Source: an uncultured Verrucomicrobiae bacterium (lineage in GTDB: Bacteria; Verrucomicrobiota; Verrucomicrobiia; Limisphaerales; AAA164-E04). Taken from it: DNA of 64,000 nt. The DNA lies in the NCBI GenBank assembly GCA_943788245.1, contig CALSPN010000005.1, forward strand, positions 1-64,000, read 5' to 3'. The first letter of the stretch is position 1, and each line of letters begins with the position of its first letter. The notes beneath the pieces were generated by a model. It searched no databases. It saw only the letters and a program-made list of their open reading frames with translations, and was not told where the DNA came from. Below, in pieces: positions 9,976 through 17,745 of this stretch. The position numbers and the translations under genes are program-made.

Positions 9976-11346
9976 TTAAACTGATTCCTTTGTGTCTTTC
10001 TTTTCATCCTTGAAAAGTGCAAGGAAAACGACCATGACAATAGCAGCAAAAATAGCAGGTTTTCCCCAAAGCTGTTTCCACTCTAATGATTTTAATTCCG
10101 CTTTGCGAGCTGCACCTGCAGCTTCTTCAAGTTGTGCTATTTGCACCTCTACCGCCTCTTTCTTGCCATCGGAAATGCTTGGTAATTGATCCCTCAAACC
10201 TTGCGCTTCAAGGTTCTTGGAGCTTACCTCAGCAGCATAGGTAGCGGCTGCTTCGGGGGTATGTTGGGCTTCCACATGACCGGCAATCTGCGCACCGATA
10301 AACATGCCAAGCCCTAGTGTGAATAAGACAAGCATTCCTTGAGCCTGCCCCCTGATTTCCTTGGGCGCGAAACGGTCTGTGTATATTTGACCGGTCACAA
10401 AAAAGAAATCATAGCAAATGCCATGAATGACGACACCTGTTAAAATCATCCATCGAACCTCATCAGGGGCACCGATAGCGAACAAGCCGTATCGAACAAC
10501 CCAGGCCAGCATCCCAACCGCCAGCATCCATTTAACGCCTAAGCGCGCAAAAAAGAAGGGCATGACCACCATGAAAAAGATCTCGGACATCTGCCCATAA
10601 GACATGGTTTGCCCAATGGGAAGGCCTGTCATTTCAACCACTCGACTTGCAATTTGATAGTAAAATGCCAAAGGGATACAAATCAGAAAGGATGAAATAA
10701 TGAACACCAGATACGATTTATTCTTGAGTAATACAAGAGCATCCAAACCCAGAATTTGCCCAATCGTGATTCCCCCTTCATGTTTGACTGGCGGCGTATG
10801 AGGTAGCCCAAAACTCACTACCCCCAGAATCAAGGAAGCAATGCCTGCGAGGTAGAACATGGAAATGGAAGTCTCCCAGGAAAGCGTTGTCAGTAATAAT
10901 CCGGCCGCAATCCAGCCAATGGTGCCAAACACCCTGATAAGGGGAAATTCCTTGTCCGGGTTGGTCATATTTTTCATGGCGAGGGTATTGGACAAAGCAA
11001 GCGTTGGATAGAAAGTAAGCATGTAGCCGAAAAACACCCAGTTGATCAGGCTAGGCGAAGGGGAGTCAGACTTCATCAAGGTAGTCGCAGCCAACATAAT
11101 GATTCCACCAGCAAAATGCATCACTCCCATTACCCTTTGTGCAGCAAAAAACCTGTCGGCAATCATACCTACAAAGAACGGTGAGATAATACCCGCAAGC
11201 GGCCCGACTGAATAGGTCCAACCGAAATCTTTGGCGCCAAATCCAATAGTGCCCAAATAGTTAGGTGCTGTAACATACCATGCTCCCCAAACAAAAAATT
11301 GAAGAAACATCATGACCGACAATTGGATTCTAACGATTAATTTCAT
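9976..11346 (-). CDS. MFS transporter, nucleoside:H+ symporter-like
   Basis: 456 aa with about 12 predicted membrane helices. The start ([31 protein letters not shown]) and blocks such as [27 protein letters not shown] match the NupG/XapB-like nucleoside symporter family of the major facilitator superfamily. An Ala/Glu-rich insertion (about 375-425, [22 protein letters not shown]...) lies before the last helix and is not typical of NupG. A likely role is uptake of nucleosides or related sugars for the neighbouring PfkB kinase and isomerase; this is inferred from position. Confidence 0.85.
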   Translation of the reverse strand: MKLIVRIQLSVMMFLQFFVWGAWYVTAPNYLGTIGFGAKDFGWTYSVGPLAGIISPFFVGMIADRFFAAQRVMGVMHFAGGIIMLAATTLMKSDSPSPSLINWVFFGYMLTFYPTLALSNTLAMKNMTNPDKEFPLIRVFGTIGWIAAGLLLTTLSWETSISMFYLAGIASLILGVVSFGLPHTPPVKHEGGITIGQILGLDALVLLKNKSYLVFIISSFLICIPLAFYYQIASRVVEMTGLPIGQTMSYGQMSEIFFMVVMPFFFARLGVKWMLAVGMLAWVVRYGLFAIGAPDEVRWMILTGVVIHGICYDFFFVTGQIYTDRFAPKEIRGQAQGMLVLFTLGLGMFIGAQIAGHVEAQHTPEAAATYAAEVSSKNLEAQGLRDQLPSISDGKKEAVEVQIAQLEEAAGAARKAELKSLEWKQLWGKPAIFAAIVMVVFLALFKDEKKDTKESV

Positions 11347-11488
11347 TACAAATATCTATTATTGAATGGATTACCCACACAAAACGTTTAGCAATCGACC
11401 CAAATGACTCGAGTTGACATAACTGTCCGGATGATTACATACGAGAATTAATACGAAACCTATCTGATAATCAAACGCAGAATCAAGC

Positions 11489-12418
11489 TCATTGATCACT
11501 GGATCCGTGAGCTTGATCTAAAAATGCTTCCACGGCCGCGAGCTCAGGTAGCGCACTTCGGTTCCCTGGTTTTTGACATTTCAAAGCAGAAACAGCCGTT
11601 GCAAAACGAAGTTTTACCCGAGGAGTCCAGCCAGCAAGTGTCCCATGAATCATCGCACCATTGAAGACATCACCCGCTCCATTCGTATCAGTTGCCACAA
11701 CAGGAAAGGCAGGTTGATGCAAGCTTGCCTCCTTGCAAAAGTGCCATGCTCCTCTGACACCCTGTGTGATGGTTACTTCCAAGGGCCCAAGTGAGAGCAA
11801 CTCTTCCGCACATGCAATCAGGGATTGGTCTGGAAACAACTTATTCAGCAATCCCTCGGGAAGATTCAGATAATCCACCTCGGAAACCAGATCTTCCCAC
11901 GATGGCTTGGGCGAACCCAAATCCAAAAATACTTTTCCGTTCTGCAATTTAGCTTGCTTTGCCGCTTTAATTGCTGCCAACCCTGACCAGCCATCCAGGT
12001 GAATGGCGTCTGCTTTCGTGATACTTTCAAGATGAAGCGCTTCGGGATCTATGACGGAATCTCCTCGATGGCAGGCGATCGTCCGCCGGCCAGTCGTTCG
12101 CTCTATCCAGACATGGGCAAAACCGCTCTTTCTACCAGCCTTCGCACCTGAACCCGCCAAATGAATCCTGCTTTCCTGAAGATCCTTCTCTATCATTTCA
12201 CCGTAGGCATCCTGTCCCCAAGTTCCCTGAAAGGAGGTAGAATGCCCCCACTTAGAGAGAAGAGCCAAAGCCGTTGGAACTGGACCGCCTACCTGGAATC
12301 TATCCTCAGTGATTTCACATTTGGTATCCGCATCCGGGAATTGATTCAGATAAACCTGATGATCCACCACAATAGTTCCCAATCCAAAAATTGAGGATTT
12401 CTGGCTCGTTGTGGTCAT
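11489..12418 (-). CDS. PfkB-family carbohydrate kinase
   Basis: 309 aa of ribokinase (PfkB) fold. N-terminal signature FGLGTIVVDHQVYL and the glycine pair in QVGGPVPTALALLSKWG; C-terminal signature DTNGAGDVFNGAMIHGTLAGW holds the catalytic Asp and the anion hole. Transfers phosphate from ATP to a sugar or nucleoside; specificity is not readable. The next gene downstream is the MFS transporter (142 nt); upstream is the SGNH hydrolase (77 nt). Confidence 0.88.
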   Translation of the reverse strand: MTTTSQKSSIFGLGTIVVDHQVYLNQFPDADTKCEITEDRFQVGGPVPTALALLSKWGHSTSFQGTWGQDAYGEMIEKDLQESRIHLAGSGAKAGRKSGFAHVWIERTTGRRTIACHRGDSVIDPEALHLESITKADAIHLDGWSGLAAIKAAKQAKLQNGKVFLDLGSPKPSWEDLVSEVDYLNLPEGLLNKLFPDQSLIACAEELLSLGPLEVTITQGVRGAWHFCKEASLHQPAFPVVATDTNGAGDVFNGAMIHGTLAGWTPRVKLRFATAVSALKCQKPGNRSALPELAAVEAFLDQAHGSSDQ

Positions 12419-12495
12419 CGAAATATCTGACGAAGCAGTCTACCGATTGAATGGAGCGTATCGACCACAGACTCTTATTGAAAACACTCCAGTCT

Positions 12496-13803
12496 TTATT
12501 CACTGACTATACGAATGGAATGAACCACCGGCTGGAAAGCATCACGAATGGCACTGACGAGTGGTTCGCGCGTTTTTTCAGTCAACGCGGCGGCCATCTC
12601 TTTGTCAGCCCTTCCTTCAGGCCCATGGAAAATCTGCTTTATCTGGCGTGTTTCATAAGCCTGCTTGGTCGCGACCGCCTGATCTACTTTTCTGAACGCT
12701 TCTGAAAAAGGATTCTCTGGGAAATCTGCAGCAAGATTGACTCCCCGACTCAGTGCCTCACTGGAGTAGACTTTTTCAAATGCCCCCCAGTAAACCCGAT
12801 ACCTGGCAGCAGAAGGATTTTTTATTTTGAGGGTCAGTCGATTCAATTCTTCCATAAAAGGCACCCACTCCATACCAGATCGCATACTGGAATCATCCCC
12901 CAATGGCCCGGTCGCACAAAAAGGATACTGACGACTTGAAAGAGTCAGCCGCCCATCATTGTATCCTTGAACTTCGTGCCCCCCCATCGTCGATGCAGAC
13001 TTATTTTCAAGATCTATCGTGATTTGACCCAGATTACCCTCCAGACCAAATGCGTTCAAAAACGAATATGCCATCACGCATTGGCCCGCCCAGTCAGGGT
13101 GAACACCATCTTTTCCAGTGATCATGTAACTGGCCCCGTACTTTTGCTGGGCAGCATGCCCTTGGATCAGCATCGGTAAGAACACATCTGCAAAAGTCAC
13201 ATTTTCTTCGCGAGCCAGCTGAACATCAATATTTCTCAACTCAAGAAGGCCAAGGTTAAGATCCTGCACATTTCCTGCAGCTGTTTGAACCCAGGAAGGC
13301 ATTTTACCCACCGTACCCGCAGAGCCCTGAACAACTCTAACTCCATGTGATTTAAAGGCCTGAATGATGGCCCGTGAACTCTGCGAATAGACATCTCCGA
13401 TTTCAGCGGTGAATGGCTGATACCGGTGATCATTCATTCCATAGCAGGTCGTGGCAATAGTAGGACGAAACCGTAAAACATCATTGGTCATTCTCGATAA
13501 AAAACCGGGCGCACGTTCACCACTCCAACCAAACTGCCTGACAGAAACTCGCAAATCAGGCACGCATACCGTCAAGTAGGTTTCAATGATACGTGAATAC
13601 ATCCTCTGCTCCGTAATGGAGTCACCACATATGGCCAACCGATCCCCTTCTCGCAGAATGAGCTCCTGATTCGGAACCGAAAGGTGGGGCCGAAAAGGCT
13701 CGAAAAAAGCCCCCTCAGGCAAAGGAACCAGCGCTTGAGATTGGATGACTAAAGCAGCCGAGCAGGCAATCAGTGCTGCTACAATGCGATGAAACAGGTT
13801 CAT
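12496..13803 (-). CDS. Secreted SGNH/GDSL hydrolase
   Basis: 435 aa. Signal peptide of about 25 residues. SGNH blocks are clear: block I AICGDSITEQ with the Ser nucleophile, block II Gly in FGWSGERAPGF, block III GMNDHRYQPF with Asn, block V DGVHPDW with the Asp-His pair. The C-terminal 180 residues (SRQYPFCATGPLGDDSSMRSGMEW region onward) form a second domain without a name known to me. Family members remove acetyl or acyl groups from carbohydrates, consistent with the kinase and transporter downstream. Confidence 0.87.
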   Translation of the reverse strand: MNLFHRIVAALIACSAALVIQSQALVPLPEGAFFEPFRPHLSVPNQELILREGDRLAICGDSITEQRMYSRIIETYLTVCVPDLRVSVRQFGWSGERAPGFLSRMTNDVLRFRPTIATTCYGMNDHRYQPFTAEIGDVYSQSSRAIIQAFKSHGVRVVQGSAGTVGKMPSWVQTAAGNVQDLNLGLLELRNIDVQLAREENVTFADVFLPMLIQGHAAQQKYGASYMITGKDGVHPDWAGQCVMAYSFLNAFGLEGNLGQITIDLENKSASTMGGHEVQGYNDGRLTLSSRQYPFCATGPLGDDSSMRSGMEWVPFMEELNRLTLKIKNPSAARYRVYWGAFEKVYSSEALSRGVNLAADFPENPFSEAFRKVDQAVATKQAYETRQIKQIFHGPEGRADKEMAAALTEKTREPLVSAIRDAFQPVVHSIRIVSE

Positions 13804-13864
13804 ATGATAAGAAATCGAGTTTAACTTGGGTCAAGCAATCAATAAGGCGGCATGCTGTGAAGGA

Positions 13865-14990
13865 CTATGCCTTTTTACCTTTGGTATCTTTTTCTTCAGC
13901 TTCCTTGCCTTCAGACTTCTTATCTTCAGATTTTGCGGCCTCTGGATCTCTCTTGGCCATGATGTCTTTGACAATCTGAGCCGTCACTTCAGGTTTTTCA
14001 GCCATCGCGGTTCGAGCAGCTTCTTTACCTTGACCAATCAATTCACCATTGTATTGGATCCAGGCGCCACGCTTCTGAACCACGCCATATGACAGCGCGA
14101 CGTCCAGAATACTGCTCTCCTTGTTGATACCCTGATTGTACATGATATCGAATTCCGCTTCTGCAAAAGGGGGAGCAACTTTATTTTTAACGATCTTGAC
14201 TTTGACGTGGTTGCCTATGGCACTTCCAGTAGCATCTTTTAAAGTTTCTTTGCGTCGGATATCAATTCTCACACTGGCATAAAACTTCAAAGCCTTACCA
14301 CCTGGCGTTGTTTCAGGACTCCCAAACATGACCCCCACCTTTTCGCGCAATTGATTGGTGAAAAGACAAGTTGTCTTGGCCTTGTTAAGCACCGAGGTCA
14401 GTTTTCTAAGGGCTTGACTCATCAGCCTTGCTTGCATCCCCATCGTTGCCATCCCCATGTCACCTTCAAGTTCAGCTTTTGGCACAAGAGCAGCAACAGA
14501 GTCCACCACGATCACATCCAGAGCGTTGGAGCGGGCAAGGGTTTCGCAAATCGTCAATGCCTCTTCTCCACTGTCTGGCTGAGAAACAAGTAAATCATCA
14601 AGATTAACACCCAGTTTGCGGGCATACCCCGGATCAAGGGCATGTTCAGCATCAATAAAAGCGGCGGGTACCTCCGGCTTTTTGGGCATTGGCAATCACA
14701 TGCAACATGACGGTGGTTTTACCTGAGGATTCGGGACCATAAATTTCGACGATACGACCTCGCGGCAAACCGCCAACTCCAAGCGCAAGGTCCATCGACA
14801 AGGCCCCAGTTGGAATGACGTCAATTTTCTTTTGCGAAGGTGCGTTGCCAAGGCGCATGATACTCCCATCACCAAAAGTTTTGGTAATGGATTGAATCGC
14901 AGTATCGAGATTGCGCTCTTTGTCAGCTTCGCTTGAACCAGCGCCAGCAAAGTTGGGCTGTTTTGATCTGGAGGATGCTTTTGTTGCCAT
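13865..14990 (-). CDS. recA: Recombinase RecA, apparent 1-nt frameshift
   Basis: Two frames together give a full-length RecA of about 374 aa. N part from ATG 14990: Walker [11 protein letters not shown] part: [35 protein letters not shown], the L2-type segment [21 protein letters not shown], and a Lys/Glu-rich tail. Between KAGGT and AAFIDAEH one C is extra (ACCCGCC near 14665), which would truncate the protein at 112 residues. RecA performs strand exchange in repair and is highly conserved, so a sequencing insertion in the C run is the simplest explanation. A programmed shift is not supported by a slippery heptamer. Confidence 0.92.
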
Positions 14991-15139
14991 TTTTTTGTGA
15001 TTGATATTAAAGGGTAATAATGCGCGACGATTGGAACTTTAGTCAATGATGGTTCGCAGCGTGCCGGGTAATAGGAGGAAACAAAGTGCATGAGAAGTGA
15101 TTCGTTTGATTCATATCCTTTGACTCCGGATGGGAAAAA

Positions 15140-15859
15140 TCATTTTAGGGTAGGTTTTTTGAGCTTTTTATTCCTCATGAAATCTTGAGAAAGGCATTGA
15201 ATGGAGACTTTTTCATGCCTTCTCTTTTTTACATTCCAATAGTAAAAACCAAAGAGACTCAATGCGATCCATGTGGTTCCGGAAACCTCTGGCACTGGAG
15301 TAATGACTCCGAATAAATCCACATTATCCAACCGCCAGGTGCCACTACTGGATTCAGCATTGTAACCATAAAATCGAAATTCAATGGTGTTGGTCAAGTC
15401 ATCGAACAAGCCTCCTGATAAATCGATCGATTGATCTCTGCGGTACGAGGTATTATCGGGAAGAGAGAAAGCAGTTCCTATATCAGTCGCGAACGTATCC
15501 AGGCTTGATCGAAGAGACCAATCATGAATCCCTGTAGCAGAACGCCGTTCATCAAGCTGCAAGCTGGTTATTGATAATTCAAATCCTGGGTCAGGTGTAA
15601 GGGAGAATGTAAAGTAATCATTAACATCCAGGCCATCATGACTCCATGAACTGGCGCTGAAGGCTCCACTCGCTAAGGAAGCATTGACCCCATTGCCTCG
15701 GCTCATACCGATCGCACTCCCATTAACTGGTTGGTTATCTGCACCAAAAGCTAACTCATTACCCGCAGCTCCATCAAAGCTGAAAGTGATTATTTGAGCA
15801 CAAAGATTTTGGCTCATGAAAATGCATGAAAATATCAATAAGATTGAATTACGAAACAT
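15140..15859 (-). CDS. PEP-CTERM-like secreted protein
   Basis: About 239 aa from ATG 15859 (MFRNSILLIFSCIFMSQNLCA signal peptide). The middle is a beta-rich jelly-roll-like domain (SFDGAAGNELAFGADNQPV ... GTWRLDNVDLFG). The C-terminus has a PEP-CTERM-like sorting signal: VPEVSG, a hydrophobic helix (TWIALSLFGFYYW) and KKRR, but with PEV in place of PEP. About 25 further residues follow the basic cluster, which is longer than usual. Such proteins are exosortase substrates found beside exopolysaccharide genes, as here. Confidence 0.72.
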   Translation of the reverse strand: MFRNSILLIFSCIFMSQNLCAQIITFSFDGAAGNELAFGADNQPVNGSAIGMSRGNGVNASLASGAFSASSWSHDGLDVNDYFTFSLTPDPGFELSITSLQLDERRSATGIHDWSLRSSLDTFATDIGTAFSLPDNTSYRRDQSIDLSGGLFDDLTNTIEFRFYGYNAESSSGTWRLDNVDLFGVITPVPEVSGTTWIALSLFGFYYWNVKKRRHEKVSIQCLSQDFMRNKKLKKPTLK

Positions 15860-16134
15860 GCTTTGCCTTTCTGTTGTTTGTTTAATGCACAAGAAGCGCT
15901 TGCATTTTCACGTCAGCACTCCCTAAAACATCCACTCACAATTTCAGGCTTCATCCATTACATCATATTTAAATGTAATGGATTCCTATGATCATGTTTG
16001 TATTACGATTTTTATTCAATATATTTATATGTTATTTAATTTATTTTTATTATTAATATGCGCCACTTCATTACTTTTGAAGTGAAATCTGTTTATTTTC
16101 CTGTAGACTGGAGATGTTTTTTTTATTACTAGCC
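15860..16134. other. AT-rich intergenic region between divergent genes
   Basis: Upstream region of the PEP-CTERM-like gene (minus) and the lipoprotein gene (plus). Positions 15990-16060 are extremely AT-rich. Two inverted repeats stand out: 15955-15981 (listed separately) and 16064-16084 (CACTTCA, 7-nt loop, TGAAGTG). No coding potential seen. Confidence 0.5.
15955..15981. promoter_or_regulatory. Inverted repeat, possible operator
   Basis: Perfect 9-bp arms CCATTACAT (15955-15963) and ATGTAATGG (15973-15981) around a 9-nt AT loop. Located about 95 bp upstream of the PEP-CTERM-like start. No T run follows on either strand, so an operator is more likely than a terminator. The binding protein is unknown. 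Confidence 0.35.
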
Positions 16135-16644
16135 ATGCGAAACCAACCTTTGTTCACCTTTTCGTTTCCTTTATTTTTCCTGATAATGGCCTGCTGTGGT
16201 TTGATTGCCTGCCAGACACCCTATGGCCAGGCAGTGCCTCAAAAAAATTTAACTTATCGTTATACGGGCTGGCCTGAGAAATCTGTGGAACGACTTCTTT
16301 TTCAATATCTTGATTCCAAGAATTTTCTGACTTCGGAATCGCGAGAAGGAACCATGCGCTTCGACCGGAAAGGGTCTAATTGGGATACTGTAAAATATGG
16401 TTCATTTCTTGAACCAGCTGTCTGGTTGAGACTTGAACCAACTTTCAATGAGGACAAGGAATCGATGCAAACAACATTGAGTATCAAGGTCAGCCTCATC
16501 ACTCATCGTCTCAGCAGTCTCGAGGAGGAGATAACCCCTGGGAAACATCATATAGAAGAAGCGAATGAGATACTGGGTTATTTTGAAAGAATGATGCTCC
16601 AATCTGTCAGTTCGAATACATTTTCACCCACATCTGGAGACTGA
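16135..16644 (+). CDS. Putative lipoprotein of unknown function
   Basis: 169 aa from ATG 16135 (MRNQPLFTF); an in-frame ATG at 16114 would add seven mostly hydrophobic residues and cannot be excluded. The signal peptide ends in a lipobox-like LIAC. The mature part includes a Tyr/Trp-rich start (YRYTGWPEKSVERLLFQYL) and several beta-prone stretches. I do not recognise the family. It stands alone between the PEP-CTERM-like gene and the end of the exopolysaccharide operon, which runs toward it. Confidence 0.65.
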   Translation: MRNQPLFTFSFPLFFLIMACCGLIACQTPYGQAVPQKNLTYRYTGWPEKSVERLLFQYLDSKNFLTSESREGTMRFDRKGSNWDTVKYGSFLEPAVWLRLEPTFNEDKESMQTTLSIKVSLITHRLSSLEEEITPGKHHIEEANEILGYFERMMLQSVSSNTFSPTSGD

Positions 16645-16691
16645 AAATTGCTTGGCAGCATTCGGTAGTAACACAGCTGCCTTCCAACTAT

Positions 16692-17093
16692 TTATCGGTC
16701 AAGGAACATATAAACGCAGATAAATTGACTGATGATGAACACACCTGTGAGGATGTACACACATCCTTCTTGCAGCAGAGAATTTTTTTGCGAACACGGA
16801 GACAAATCAAACCGAAGCATTATTTCACCGATTTTTAATATGTCCCCTGACTTCAAGACGTGCGCGCCTTGAATAACATCGTCGTTAAGCAAACAAGACG
16901 CTTGTTTACAAATCGAAAGGAGGGGCCTTCCATCTTCATTGAGGGAAATCAAGGCATGGTTCTCCCATATGCCTGCCCCCTCCATGTGGAAGTCAGCCGA
17001 ATCATGTCGACCTATGGAAAAAGGAAAGGCCTGAATTCCCACTGAGTGGTGATCCAAGCCTTTGGAAGGACTGAGCGAGGTTAACTGAAACAT
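16692..17093 (-). CDS. FHA-domain protein with C-terminal membrane anchor
   Basis: 133 aa. The FHA fold covers about residues 20-98: GRHDSADFHMEG (strand-turn with the conserved GR), ENHALISLNEDGRPLL (the S/H loop), LNDD, then LKSGDILKIGEIMLRF. A single TM helix follows (about 111-130, GVYILTGVFIISQFICVYMF-like). FHA domains bind phosphothreonine peptides. Starts 3 nt after the Wza-like gene and so is the last gene of the exopolysaccharide operon. Coupling to Ser/Thr phosphorylation is inference; no such kinase is in the window apart from the UbiB-like gene. Confidence 0.8.
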   Translation of the reverse strand: MFQLTSLSPSKGLDHHSVGIQAFPFSIGRHDSADFHMEGAGIWENHALISLNEDGRPLLSICKQASCLLNDDVIQGAHVLKSGDILKIGEIMLRFDLSPCSQKNSLLQEGCVYILTGVFIISQFICVYMFLDR

Positions 17094-17096
17094 TTA

Positions 17097-17711
17097 TCAA
17101 TAAAGGCGCCTCGGAACGTCAATAATGTCTTTAGGATAAATCGGAGGGTCAAATTGTGAATCACGCCGCGCTTTTTCATAGTCAAAGCTAATTTGTGAAC
17201 CATTTCCCCTGATAACAGAAATTTTACGTTTCTTGGCAAAATCTGTCAGCCCACCAGCTTGTGAGATAGCTTCGACAGCAGTCGTTTCGCCGACGTAGGG
17301 GTAACGACCACTTCGAATCACTTCCCCGTTGATTGTGAATAGTCTATCTTCAGTGATAACGGTGATCGATAGTGTAGAGAATATGCGAGGAACATAGGCT
17401 TCCTGCAGTTTTCCTTGCAGCTGAGGCGGTGTGAGCCCCTCGGCTGTTACAGGTTTATTCAAGTAAGGAGGATGAATCGTTCCATCATCCCGAACCCGTT
17501 CCTCATGAGGCGGGGGCGGAGTGGGAATTCCAGCAAAGCGAATAGTAACCTTTTCACCCACTGACAACCCTAAAGGCGGAGCAACTTCCTCACCAACATT
17601 GTAGTCACCCCCTTTTCCTGATCCAGTAAAACAACCGGTCAGAAGAATTATTACTGACGCAAAAGCTACGCCCCATAATTTACCGTTCAACATATTTAAA
17701 AGCCTGTTCAT
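17097..17711 (-). CDS. Polysaccharide export lipoprotein (Wza-like)
   Basis: 204 aa. Signal peptide with lipobox LTGC (Cys27), then a Poly_export domain with a Pro-rich insertion (IPTPPPPHEERVRDDG), and an SLBB domain (TINGEVIRSGRYPYVGETTAVEAISQAGGL, about 130-165). Ends in YPKDIIDVPRRLY. Outer-membrane or periplasmic export channel component working with the Wzc kinase encoded 34 nt upstream; the FHA gene follows by 3 nt. Confidence 0.9.
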   Translation of the reverse strand: MNRLLNMLNGKLWGVAFASVIILLTGCFTGSGKGGDYNVGEEVAPPLGLSVGEKVTIRFAGIPTPPPPHEERVRDDGTIHPPYLNKPVTAEGLTPPQLQGKLQEAYVPRIFSTLSITVITEDRLFTINGEVIRSGRYPYVGETTAVEAISQAGGLTDFAKKRKISVIRGNGSQISFDYEKARRDSQFDPPIYPKDIIDVPRRLY

Positions 17712-17745
17712 CCTAAAATCATTTACTGAAAACCAAGATATCTGA

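Noticed and set aside
14640-14700. Programmed ribosomal frameshift in recA
   Set aside because: No slippery heptamer or downstream stimulator is evident, recA is not known to use one, and a simple extra C in a CCC run explains it.
15030-15060. LexA box upstream of recA (GAAC ... GTTC)
   Set aside because: The half sites are 14 nt apart, longer than known LexA operators, and the match may be chance.
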